From contig CABJAJ010000002.1 of assembly GCA_902363575.1 (NCBI GenBank), positions 124,001-188,000 on the forward strand: a stretch of DNA of 64,000 nucleotides, in the 5' to 3' direction. Source of the DNA: Rikenellaceae bacterium. Lineage in GTDB: Bacteria > Bacteroidota > Bacteroidia > Bacteroidales > Rikenellaceae. A model generated the notes under the pieces. That model did not search any database. It saw only the letters and a list, made by a program, of their open reading frames with translations, and was not told the origin of the DNA. Both the position numbers and the translations under genes were made by a program. Positions 27,368 to 35,519 of the stretch are shown here, one piece after another (the stretch's first letter is position 1; each line of letters opens with the position of its first letter).

Positions 27368-27384
27368 GGGTATTGTCTGCGGTT

Positions 27385-27979
27385 TTATCTGTCGTCTGAG
27401 GCACCGGGGCCGAAAGCACGTCGAAGCCCGTTTTTCTGCCACCATACCCGGTCGTCATGGCGGACGACGCGGGCCGGGACGCCTGCGATGACCGAGCCGG
27501 GCTCGGTGAACGAACGGTTTACGACGGCATTGGCTCCGATGTAACAGTTGTCTGCGATTTCGATGTCGCCGTACAGGACGGCGCCGGGACCGATGTAAAC
27601 GTTATCGCCGATGCGGGGTGCGGCAATTCCCCCCCCCCGATGCGCCGATGTTTACATTATTGTGAATGGCGCAGTTACGCCCGATTCGGCAGGCAGCATT
27701 GACCACGATCGATCCGTAATGGGGGATGGTAAGTCCTTCCCGGCAGACGTTTTTGGGAATCGAGATCCCCGTGCGGAGCGAGATGCGCCGGTAGCGGAGG
27801 TAGCAATAGAGGAATGCCGCCCGGTGCCAGGGCCCCCGTGCGTTGCAATGGTACTCCGTCCGTCGCAGCCAGAGCAGGAAGCGTGCGGTCGGTTCGCGGA
27901 ACAACAGATCGCGCCAGAATCCCCGGCGGACGATTTCGGTTTGCAGGCATCGTCTGTAATCCTGTTTTGTGCGAATCAT
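27385..27979 (-). pseudogene. Serine-acetyltransferase-like hexapeptide acyltransferase, frameshifted at a G tract (phase OFF)
   Basis: The gene starts at 27979 (MIRTKQDYRRCLQTEI). The intact N-terminal 114 residues contain SIPKNVCREGLTIPHYGSI and RIGRNCAIHNNVNIGAS, as in capsule-locus CysE-type enzymes. At ten G (27629-27638) the frame shifts and stops 8 codons later. The remaining beta helix follows in another frame: GIAAPRIGDNVYIGPGAVLY, GANAVVNRSF, GVPARVV, stop at 27385. Nine G would give a continuous 197-residue protein (594 bases). It would O- or N-acetylate the glycan or a precursor. It overlaps the next gene by 4 bases. Read as an OFF contingency gene. Confidence 0.88.
27629..27638 (-). 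repeat. G10 homopolymer tract, OFF state
   Basis: Ten G on the coding strand at codon 114-117 of the acetyltransferase, followed by AATTGC. Loss of one G restores the frame. Confidence 0.92.
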
Positions 27980-29046
27980 ATCGGTCGTGTTTCAGGTTTG
28001 GGTGCGTTATCGTTTTCCGACGCTTCGCGCCGGTTTTGCAGCGTGTCGAGCAAATCTTCGATCATCCAGTCGCAGAGGGCGGGACTTCCTGCATGCCAGG
28101 TCATGTCGCTGAGCCAGTAGCCGTCGCACTTTTCATAGGCCGGGGCCGTGAAGCCGTAGCTGATTTCGACGATCAGGGGGCGGTTTTGCGCGTCGAACAC
28201 GAAATCGTAGGCAAGGCATTGGGCCCCGAGCCGCCGGTTGATGCGGAAAGCCTCCTCCACGCAGCGCGGGTCGATGGCCGCGCGGTCGTAAACGATCTCC
28301 CCGCTGCCCGAAGCCCGGAAGTCGTTGCGGCGCACGTTGCGCCGCAGGGCGCAGGCCCGGTTCCCCACCACGACCACGCGAACGTCGAACGTGTTGCCGG
28401 GAATGAACTCCTGGAAGTAGGCATAGCCTTTCTCGCGCGGATGCAGGCGGTCGAAATCCGACGGAAGGATGAGCCGCCCGAACCCTTTGAGCAGGTCTGC
28501 TGCGCCGGTTTTTCCCAGCCGGTATTTGCGCCAACGCTCCTTCAGGTCGGCCCATGCGCGTCGCGGGCTGAAGCCCCGGCCGAAAGCGCGGCGGATCAGC
28601 CGCCGGGCTTCGCTCCGCGTGCGGGCCAGCATGACGTTGCTCGCGCCCGAGCCGCCCCGGAGCTTGAAGACCTTGGGAAAGCGTGTCGCGTCGCTCCATG
28701 CGAGGGCTTCCCGTGCGGTGTAGAACACCCATGTCGGTACCAGGGGGGCTCCGACGGCTTCGAGCAGGTATTTCTGTCCGACCTTGTCGTCGAAATGCCA
28801 CGAAGTCGCCGGGTCGGGAAATACTTCCATGCCTCTCGCGGCGAGCGAGTGGATCAACTGCCGCGCAACGAGCATGTCGCGGTAATCCTGGTGGCTGAAA
28901 TGCCACATCAGGGCGTCGCAGCCGCGAAGCTGTTCGACGATATCGCTCCGGTAGCAATCGACCCGCTTGAAGGGAATCCCGTTCCGGAGGCAATATGCGA
29001 CCCAGTAGCGGTGAAAGCCGGAGTCTTGTTGTTCAATGGCTATCAT
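27976..29046 (-). CDS. RimK/glutathione-synthase-like ATP-grasp protein
   Basis: 356-residue ATP-grasp protein. Seen in order: a pre-ATP-grasp N-terminal domain (1-95), FPKVFKLRGGSGASNVML with the ATP-contact Lys, YFQEFIPGNTFDVRVVVVGNRACALRR and the metal-binding region CLAYDFVFDAQNRPLIVEISYG. This resembles RimK/GshB ligases that form amide bonds through acyl phosphate. In a locus that makes several uronic acid donors it may amidate a uronate carboxyl; that is inference. It overlaps the acetyltransferase gene by 4 bases and the ESDDWG gene by 4 bases. Confidence 0.8.
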   Translation of the reverse strand: MIAIEQQDSGFHRYWVAYCLRNGIPFKRVDCYRSDIVEQLRGCDALMWHFSHQDYRDMLVARQLIHSLAARGMEVFPDPATSWHFDDKVGQKYLLEAVGAPLVPTWVFYTAREALAWSDATRFPKVFKLRGGSGASNVMLARTRSEARRLIRRAFGRGFSPRRAWADLKERWRKYRLGKTGAADLLKGFGRLILPSDFDRLHPREKGYAYFQEFIPGNTFDVRVVVVGNRACALRRNVRRNDFRASGSGEIVYDRAAIDPRCVEEAFRINRRLGAQCLAYDFVFDAQNRPLIVEISYGFTAPAYEKCDGYWLSDMTWHAGSPALCDWMIEDLLDTLQNRREASENDNAPKPETRPI

Positions 29047-30158
29047 GTCGGATTTTTTTGGTCTGCCAGCAACGAGGTCAGCTCGTCGCTCGTGCGGAAT
29101 CGGACGTCGGGCCAGCGACGGCGGATGCGGTCGAGCAGCTCGCCGAGCAACCGGAGGCTGCGGTCGCGGTTCTTAGGATGGATGAACCCGACGTAATTGA
29201 CCCGGTGGCTCGAGATCACGGCGGGCTTGTGCCAGCGGAAAGCGCAGGCGATCCGTTCCATGCACGCGTCCACGGGGTCGGCGCATGCGTCCGTGGTCGG
29301 CTCGAAAAAGCAGTTGCGCAACAGGTAGGTCTGTCCCAGTGCATTGCGCGAGCCGAACCAGTGGCGCCGGTGGCCGCCTCCGGGCAGGCATTGGTGGATC
29401 ATCCCCTGCAAGGCCTCGACCCCCTCGGCGCGGAGCGTTTTTTCGAGGTTTGCGGGCCAGGTGTAACAGGGGGCGATGAAGGTGCGCGAGCGGTAGCCGA
29501 AGAGCTGCTCGAACATCCGCAGTCCTTCGGCCGCGGCCTCAGCGAGCCGGGCTTCCTCGCCGGGGTCGCCCTCGTATGCGACCACATAGCCGTTGCGTCC
29601 GTTGCGGCGCGAGGCCGTACCTGCCATCTCCAGGTCGAAGGCTTCCCGCACTTCCGCATCGCCTCGTTGCAGGGCCCGCATCCAGGGTCCCACGGCGATA
29701 TGCTCGCGCCCGTGGTATTGGGGCCGGAAGATGCCGGCCCGCATGCCCTGCTGCCAGCGTGCGAAGCTGCCGCCGTGCCGCTCGTAACGGGCCAGCGTCG
29801 AGGTGAAAGGCTCGTAATGGTACGTGCTGAAGTCCTCTTCCCGGATTTTGCCGAAATCGGGGTTGGTCATAATGCAGTTGGCCGTGATCGCGGCCGGACG
29901 CCCCTCCCCGTCCCGATGGCTTGCCAGCAGGTCGAACAGCAGCTCCAGGTCCTCTTCGGAGGCCAGTGCGTCGTTGCGTTCGTAACCGTTCCGATCGACC
30001 GGATAGCCGTGTGCGAGCAGTCGGTCGTAGGCTTCGCGCGACCGCATACGGATGGCGCCCCAGTCGTCAGACTCGATCACTACGATGCGTCCGTCGATGC
30101 GGCTTCCGGGAAGATTCAGCAGGTTGTGCGTCAGGCACCGTTTGGCTTTCAGCAGCAT
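29043..30158 (-). CDS. Polysaccharide (de)acetylase-like protein, ESDDWG type (second copy)
   Basis: 371 residues, paralogue of the protein at 23063-24202. Shared signatures are VVIESDDWGAIRM near residue 26, PQYHGREHI, RTFIAPCYTWPANLEKTL and HKPAVISSHRVNYVG. Probably acts on acetyl groups of the glycan; the two copies have diverged widely, so they likely serve different residues. Start 30158 overlaps the upstream gene by 10 bases; a longer open frame upstream is the shadow of that gene. Confidence 0.7.
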   Translation of the reverse strand: MLLKAKRCLTHNLLNLPGSRIDGRIVVIESDDWGAIRMRSREAYDRLLAHGYPVDRNGYERNDALASEEDLELLFDLLASHRDGEGRPAAITANCIMTNPDFGKIREEDFSTYHYEPFTSTLARYERHGGSFARWQQGMRAGIFRPQYHGREHIAVGPWMRALQRGDAEVREAFDLEMAGTASRRNGRNGYVVAYEGDPGEEARLAEAAAEGLRMFEQLFGYRSRTFIAPCYTWPANLEKTLRAEGVEALQGMIHQCLPGGGHRRHWFGSRNALGQTYLLRNCFFEPTTDACADPVDACMERIACAFRWHKPAVISSHRVNYVGFIHPKNRDRSLRLLGELLDRIRRRWPDVRFRTSDELTSLLADQKNPT

Positions 30159-31129
30159 GTGTTTGAGGTTGCGGACGGCGTTCCGTCCCCGGTAATATCG
30201 ATGTCTTCCATCGGGATGCCGCTCATCAGGGCTGCCGTATTGGGGAATCCCGATGTGTAGAGCCCGCCGCCGCACATGCGGTAGATTTTGACACCTCCGC
30301 TGAGCAGGTAGAGATCGGTAAAGGATTTCATGTAGGTTTCGATCTGTTCGCCGGCGGTGTAGTCCATGTGGACGACCTTGCCGGGAATGGTCACCACGTC
30401 CGGCACGCCGGCCAGTGATTCCAGGAATGTTCCGGAATCGGAGGTTACGAGGACGGGCATTTCCGGATGACGCTCCCGGATTCGTTGCAGCGCTGCGGCC
30501 GCCTGCTCCATAAGCCGGGTACGGGCCTGTCCGTGCAGCACGGGGCGGTCGCCTTCGTAAAAATCCCCCAGCAGCGACATGAACCGGTAACATACGGCTA
30601 CGTACGCGCGGCCTTTGAGCGGCTGCCGGGCCTGTTCGATGCGCTCGGCGAGCCGGTCGGTGGGGCGGAACAGCTCATGGAACAGACTGCCGAACGAATA
30701 GTCGGTCCCGTAACGGGCGTTGATGGCGCTCAGGTTGCCTCCGCCGATGTTATACACATGGGTCTGGCGACGGCGGAAGGAGGGACAGCATTTCCCCCCC
30801 CCGTACGTTACGGCGACGGATACGTCCCAGATGCTTGAGCCCATCTCCTCCTTTGTAACCCGCCAGTCGTAGCGGTTGGGTCGGAGGATTTCCTGCAGCT
30901 CGAACGGGTGGTCGAACAGCACGCCGAAAGGATGGTTGTTCACTTTGCAATGCAGATAGATCCCCGCGATTCCGCGCAGCCGGTCGCACAGGCCGCCGTT
31001 GGGAATACGTCCGTCGATTCGCAGGATGCAGCGGCGCGAAGGGTTCTGCTTTTCGGGAAGCAGGCTGTAATGGCGCGCGACGAGTCTTGCACCGAACAGA
31101 AGGCGTTTGATGTTCTGCGGTATCCTCAT
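30149..31129 (-). CDS. Putative NodZ/fucosyltransferase-like transferase; carries a G9 tract, in frame
   Basis: 326 residues. NGGLCDRLRGIAGIY (44-58) and PFELQEILRPNRYDWR (75-90) match a group of Bacteroidales capsule proteins with a NodZ/O-fucosyltransferase-like fold. A second half has VLVTSDSGTFLESL and KIYRMCGGGLYTSGFPNTA, which could be donor binding. GDP-fucose from gmd-fcl would be a fitting donor. The family call is from motif memory and is tentative. Nine G at 30794-30802 encode Gly110-112 in frame; a slip would cut the protein at about one third. Confidence 0.55.
   Translation of the reverse strand: MRIPQNIKRLLFGARLVARHYSLLPEKQNPSRRCILRIDGRIPNGGLCDRLRGIAGIYLHCKVNNHPFGVLFDHPFELQEILRPNRYDWRVTKEEMGSSIWDVSVAVTYGGGKCCPSFRRRQTHVYNIGGGNLSAINARYGTDYSFGSLFHELFRPTDRLAERIEQARQPLKGRAYVAVCYRFMSLLGDFYEGDRPVLHGQARTRLMEQAAAALQRIRERHPEMPVLVTSDSGTFLESLAGVPDVVTIPGKVVHMDYTAGEQIETYMKSFTDLYLLSGGVKIYRMCGGGLYTSGFPNTAALMSGIPMEDIDITGDGTPSATSNTCC
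30794..30802 (-). repeat. G9 homopolymer tract in the NodZ-like gene (ON state)
   Basis: Nine G on the coding strand, followed by AAATGC. In frame; residues Gly110-112. Confidence 0.92.
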
Positions 31130-31152
31130 GTTTTAAGTCGTATTGCGGGCGT

Positions 31153-32287
31153 TCAGATTTCGATGGTGTACCTGAGCTCCCGGAGCCGTTCGCGGCAGTA
31201 ATCGATGATTTCGTCCGTCGCCGTCCCGAACGCCGGACCCGAGCAGAGCTGGGGCGCCCAGTATCCGAAGCCTTTGATGTTACATTCGATCAACCGGGGC
31301 CGGCCTGTCGCGTCGAGCATGATGTCCAGAGCCGTCAGGTGGCAGTGGGGGATGAGCGCGGCGATGCGGCGGGTGAAGCGCAGCAACTCGTCGAAGCAGG
31401 GCACGGTGAACGGCTGCCCGAGGTCCAGGCCGTTCACCTGCGCTGACCGGCGTCCGAGCTGGTCGCATACGTACGCATTAAGCCGCCCGTCGGTGCCTAC
31501 CCCGATCAGGCCGCCGCCCGCATGGATGTTGTCCACATAGGCGCCCTGTCCTCCGGCTTTGAGCAGGGTATGCAGCACCTCGATCCTTCCGTCGAGCGGC
31601 GAACGATAGACGATCATGCGGAAGCTGTTGACCGACGTGGGGTTGAACTGCGCCGTGAAAGGGTGTTGCATCAGGAACTCCTGGATGATCGCATTTCCCC
31701 CCCCCCGCTGTACCGCCTGTTTTTTCGGCGGTCAGGGGCTCGCCCTTTTGATCCTTGTACGTGCCGTCTGCCGGGTCGAGCCGGTAAAGGACGATGTCCC
31801 GTCCGCTCTCGGTATCGACCGTCGGCTTGACGATGATCCGTTCGGCGTTTTGCGTAAGTTCGCGCAGCCTTTCGGGTGCGGGAAAGTCGCAGGGGCGGTA
31901 AGCCGCGTCGTAGAATTGTCCTTCCATCCGGCGGAGGTAGGTGCGGGGCATCGCCTCCGGCCCGAAAAGCCGGTCATATACGTTTTTGTCCTCGTAGTAG
32001 AAACGATACCGGGCAGGATTGAGCAGCGGTTCGACGAGGTTCGCGCAGATTTCGCCCGGCACGATCCGCTCGCGGTTTTCCGTCAGGTAGGCGCGGAAAC
32101 AGCGCAGATAGACCGGCGACACCGAGGCGTAGAGAGGTCGCCATTTGCGGAGCCATGCGGTTTCCTCGGCGCAGGGTTTGTCGGGGATGCCGTTCGTGCG
32201 CATGACCTTGTACACGTAATTCCGCTCGCGTCGGTTGATGCGCAGTTGACGCAGGCGGCAGTAGCCGGTTTTCAGCAAATCTTTCAT
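31153..32287 (-). pseudogene. Sugar-transfer-associated ATP-grasp protein (second copy), frameshifted at a G tract (phase OFF)
   Basis: The gene starts at 32287 (MKDLLKTGYCRLRQLRINRR). Correct frame holds for 194 residues, including FYYEDKNVYDRLFG and RIIVKPTVDTESGRDIVLY. At ten G (31697-31706) it shifts, reading about 70 unrelated residues to a stop at 31478. The true continuation NAIIQEFLMQHPFTAQFNP runs in another frame to 31153, with NSFRMIVYRS, DNIHAGGGLIGVG and RLIECNIKG. Nine G would give a 377-residue protein (1134 bases). It is a paralogue of 21868-23027, with the same block order, though the tract sits at a different place. Read as OFF. Confidence 0.88.
31697..31706 (-). repeat. G10 homopolymer tract, OFF state
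   Basis: Ten G on the coding strand after codon 194, followed by AAATGC, the same 3' flank as the tract at 30794. Loss of one G restores the frame. Confidence 0.92.
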
Positions 32288-32429
32288 TTCGGGTTTGTTG
32301 TTTCGGTGCAGGTTCGGAACCGGTCGTCCGGTCGGTGTGGCGGGACGATCCGATCGTCGCACATAGCCGTTGCCCGGTCTTCTTCATACTGCGGGCGCGG
32401 CGGCGGGTTTAGACGTCCCCGCTCCGGGG

Positions 32430-33608
32430 TTACTTCCGTGTCGTCTGCGCGACCCGACGGAAAAAATCGGCCAGTGCAGGGGCGTGATTCAGGTAGTAGA
32501 ACGCCTCGCGGTTGAGCAGTTGTCCGCCGCGGGTAATGCGGGCCGTCTCTTCGGGGTGGCCGAGGATGCGGACGATCCGGTCGGCGATCTGCTCTGCGTC
32601 GTTCGCTTCGACCACATGGGCGTTTTCCCCGTCCCGGAAATAGCGGGCCGGCTCTCCGGTGCGGGATACGATCAGCGGCACCCCCTCGGGGAGCAGTTCG
32701 GTCAGTTTGGTCGGGAAGTTATAGTCGTTCTGGGCATTGGAGGGCTTGTTTACGATGCACAGGGCGCAGTTGCGCCTCAATTCCTCGAGGGTTTGCCGAT
32801 CGACGATTCCGGTAAAACGCACATCGTCTCCGAGGCCGTTTTCCGCGATGAAGCGGTCGATCCGGGCCAGCAGTCCGGGGAAGCCGACCTTGTAGGTGAA
32901 TACGAACCGCAGCTTGCCGCCCAGCCGCTCGCGGGCGATGGCATAACCTTGCAACATGGCCATGATGCCGTCTTTCTGCTCGCTCAGCGCCCCGGCGTGG
33001 AGCAGGTAGGGGATTCCGTCGGACGGCGCGGGCGCGGGGCGTTCGGCCACGCGGTCGCTGCCCGATAGAATCGGGATACGCACGCTCTGGGTATTCGGCC
33101 GCTTGTAGCGGCATACCAGCTCCTCGAGCGGGTGGGAAATTACAATCACGCCGTCGGCGCGGGGCAGCAGCCGGTGCAGGTAATTCCACCGTTCTATCCT
33201 GAGCGACAGGGGCGTATCCAACCGGCTGGCACGGATCGAACCGGGATTTTCGTTCAGCTCGAAGACCACGCGGCCGCCCGCCCGATGCACGGCGTCGGCG
33301 CACCGTTTCAATGCTCGGCGGGACTGCACGATGACTATGAGCGCATCACATTCGCGGGCCAGTCGGCCACAGAGAGCGGCATAGGCGCGGGCGACGGTTC
33401 CCGTGTTGAAGCGGGTCGGAGCCGGGGCCTTTTCATACCGATAGGGTATCCCTTCGCAGGTGCCCGGGGCCTGCGGCTGCGCCGACGGCACGACGACTTC
33501 GACTTCGGCTCCTTCGGCGGCCAGGGCCTTCATGTAGTGGTGCAGGCGCATGGACATGGGAGAGAATCCGTTGGGATAGCTGCCCCCGTAAAAACATTTG
33601 ACGCGCAT
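32430..33608 (-). CDS. Glycosyltransferase family 4
   Basis: 392-residue GT-B enzyme. The N-terminal acceptor half opens KCFYGGSYPNGFSPMSMRLHH; the C-terminal half has LLHAGALSEQKDGIMAMLQGY, FTGIVDRQTLEELRRN, NFPTKLTELLPEGVPLI (a PTK-x-E version of the donor-site glutamate) and a final helix. A 142-base gap (32288-32429) separates it from the ATP-grasp gene and shows no promoter that I recognise. Donor unknown. Confidence 0.87.
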   Translation of the reverse strand: MRVKCFYGGSYPNGFSPMSMRLHHYMKALAAEGAEVEVVVPSAQPQAPGTCEGIPYRYEKAPAPTRFNTGTVARAYAALCGRLARECDALIVIVQSRRALKRCADAVHRAGGRVVFELNENPGSIRASRLDTPLSLRIERWNYLHRLLPRADGVIVISHPLEELVCRYKRPNTQSVRIPILSGSDRVAERPAPAPSDGIPYLLHAGALSEQKDGIMAMLQGYAIARERLGGKLRFVFTYKVGFPGLLARIDRFIAENGLGDDVRFTGIVDRQTLEELRRNCALCIVNKPSNAQNDYNFPTKLTELLPEGVPLIVSRTGEPARYFRDGENAHVVEANDAEQIADRIVRILGHPEETARITRGGQLLNREAFYYLNHAPALADFFRRVAQTTRK

Positions 33609-33610
33609 GG

Positions 33611-34201
33611 TTATTCGTGGAGTTTACGGATTATGCGACAGGGATTCCCGGCGGCGATGACATCCGCGGGAATATCTTTGGTCACCACGCTGCCGGCGCC
33701 GATGACGCTGTTGCGGCCGATGGTGACCCCTTTCATGACGGTCGATCCGGCTCCCAGCCAGACATTGTCCTCGATTACGATGGGGCGCGGGTCGCCCGAG
33801 CGCGGGTCGCCCGGGTGCCAGTCCGAGTCGGTGATGAGCGTGTTGGCGCCGCAGCGGATTCCCCCCCCCAGTCGAATGGAGCGGAACGCGCCGATAACCG
33901 TACCGCTGAATCCGCAGCCCGGTCCGATTGTCAGTTCCGCCTCCGGCATCAGGGCTGAGAAGATGCAGGGCCGGTCGATGCCGATCAGGTTGGAGGTGGG
34001 TTTGGAGCGGAACGTGCAGCCCGACCCGATGCGGATAGTGGCCGTATGGGCTTTTTTGAATTTCATGCGGCCGTAGAACCGGCATCCTTTGCCGAGTTCA
34101 ACGCCCGCGGCCCCTGCCGTCAGGCGCATACGGATCGTGCTCAGGAGGCGGGTAAAGCGCCAGCCGATCGTATCGGCGAGGTTGAAAAACCGGCTAATCA
34201 T
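33611..34201 (-). CDS. Hexapeptide-repeat acetyltransferase; carries a G9 tract, in frame
   Basis: 196-residue left-handed beta-helix acetyltransferase of the WcaF/capsule type. Coils run from about 35 to 190 with catalytic-type His129 in [27 protein letters not shown] and [11 protein letters not shown]. Likely O-acetylates a sugar of the repeat. Start 34201 ([13 protein letters not shown]) overlaps the polymerase stop by 8 bases. Nine G at 33861-33869 encode Gly112-114 in frame within a beta-helix coil. A slip would remove the active-site His. Confidence 0.87.
   Translation of the reverse strand: MISRFFNLADTIGWRFTRLLSTIRMRLTAGAAGVELGKGCRFYGRMKFKKAHTATIRIGSGCTFRSKPTSNLIGIDRPCIFSALMPEAELTIGPGCGFSGTVIGAFRSIRLGGGIRCGANTLITDSDWHPGDPRSGDPRPIVIEDNVWLGAGSTVMKGVTIGRNSVIGAGSVVTKDIPADVIAAGNPCRIIRKLHE
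33861..33869 (-). repeat. G9 homopolymer tract in the acetyltransferase gene (ON state)
   Basis: Nine G on the coding strand, followed by AATCCG. In frame; residues Gly112-114. Confidence 0.92.
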
Positions 34202-35519
34202 CTTGTGCGGGGTTTTTGAGCAGGTAATGCTGGAGGCTCCAGGCGCATCCCACAAGGGTCAGGGCGATGACGGAGGCGCTCCCCATGAAAGCCGTACCCG
34301 AGAGCGAGATAATCAGGTTGAATGCGAAAGCCGAGCACAGCAGGATCGAAAGCTGGTTGGGCAGGTGCGGAACGGTCAGGATGCGCCGTCCGACGATCAT
34401 GGCCCGCATGAAGAGCAGGATCAGCAGACCGCCGCAGAGCCAGCCGAATTGCCTGAGCAGCTCCAGGTAGGTATTGTGTCCGCCGAAAGTCACGTCGATT
34501 TCGCGTCCGTCCTGCATGGTCGCCGTCACCTCCGGCACGATGAGCGGAGGCACGGGGTTGTCCGCATCGCGGATGTCATCCCATGCTCCGGCCCAGTAGG
34601 GGGCCCGGTCGCCGAAGAGTTTGAACCGCGCCCGGTCGCTGAGCCCGGAGAGGTCTGAAAAGTCGGTGTAGGAACCTTCCACGTTATCGAAATTATCCCC
34701 GTACCGTTGGTAGTTGTTTATGGCGTAATTCATCAGCAGGAAAATCCCAAGGAAGGGCAGCAGGCCCGTCAGCGTTTTGATGACCCGGAAATGGTTGTGC
34801 CGGTAAAAATACATGAGCGCCATCGAAAAGATACAGGTTCCGATGACCGTGAAGGTCGATTCATTGGCCATCAGGACCGTCGCCACGGCCGTGGCGGTGC
34901 ACAGCAGCCAGAGCGGGCCCAACGGCCGGCGGCTGAAAAGCGTATAGAGGCAATAATTGATGCAGATTGCTCCGCCGACCATGCTCAGTCGCACGGCAAC
35001 GCCCATGTAGGAGACCAGCGTGATCGTGGCGATCACGAAGATGCAGGCATCCAGGATGCGGTAGCTCATGTTCCGGGCGATGAGCACTCCGTAACCGATG
35101 CAGAAGAACGAAAGGTAATAGATCACGCTGATTAGGCTCACGTTCAGGTCGAGCGTCAGCAGGTAGCGCTGTACGACCGTGCGCACGAAGATCGGTGCGA
35201 GCAGCAGCAGGACGAGCAGGATGCGGTGAGCGCCTGCCTGTCTGATCTGCCTGTATCGGAAGCAGCTCAACGCCCCCATCGAAACATAGATCACCGGCAG
35301 AATCATCGTCTCCGAACAGCAGTGGAGTACCAGGGCCGGCAGGTAGCGGGCGTCGCAGCGGAATACGAGGTACATCACATAGGGGAGCATGGCATAGCGA
35401 AAAATCCCCCCCCCGAGCGGATACCCCGCATATAGCGCTATGAACCCGAAGAGCAGGTGTCCCCAGGCGGCTTTGTCGGCCGACGCGTCCGGCGTCGGGA
35501 TGGTCAGCGTGTCATTCAT
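34194..35519 (-). CDS. O-antigen ligase/polymerase family membrane protein; carries a G9 tract, in frame
   Basis: 441 residues with 10-12 predicted membrane helices and a large periplasmic loop (about 270-355) containing [15 protein letters not shown], the hallmark of the WaaL/Wzy_C superfamily. It could polymerise repeats (Wzy) or ligate glycan to a lipid or protein. A second polymerase-type gene lies at 38193, so division of labour is possible. The start is ATG 35519 (MNDTLTIPT), overlapping the upstream GT stop by 8 bases; an in-frame TTG two codons earlier is less likely. Nine G at 35406-35414 encode Gly36-38, so a slip would leave only about 40 residues and abolish function. Confidence 0.85.
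   Translation of the reverse strand: MNDTLTIPTPDASADKAAWGHLLFGFIALYAGYPLGGGIFRYAMLPYVMYLVFRCDARYLPALVLHCCSETMILPVIYVSMGALSCFRYRQIRQAGAHRILLVLLLLAPIFVRTVVQRYLLTLDLNVSLISVIYYLSFFCIGYGVLIARNMSYRILDACIFVIATITLVSYMGVAVRLSMVGGAICINYCLYTLFSRRPLGPLWLLCTATAVATVLMANESTFTVIGTCIFSMALMYFYRHNHFRVIKTLTGLLPFLGIFLLMNYAINNYQRYGDNFDNVEGSYTDFSDLSGLSDRARFKLFGDRAPYWAGAWDDIRDADNPVPPLIVPEVTATMQDGREIDVTFGGHNTYLELLRQFGWLCGGLLILLFMRAMIVGRRILTVPHLPNQLSILLCSAFAFNLIISLSGTAFMGSASVIALTLVGCAWSLQHYLLKNPAQDD
35406..35414 (-). repeat. G9 homopolymer tract near the start of the polymerase/ligase gene (ON state)
   Basis: Nine G on the coding strand, followed by ATTTTT. In frame; residues Gly36-38 in the first membrane region. 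Confidence 0.92.

Noticed and set aside
27385-32287. Reading the three frameshifted genes as ordinary pseudogenes
   Set aside because: Each has a single lesion located exactly at a poly-G run and otherwise intact halves; five other genes carry the same run in frame. Sequencing error remains possible and is stated.
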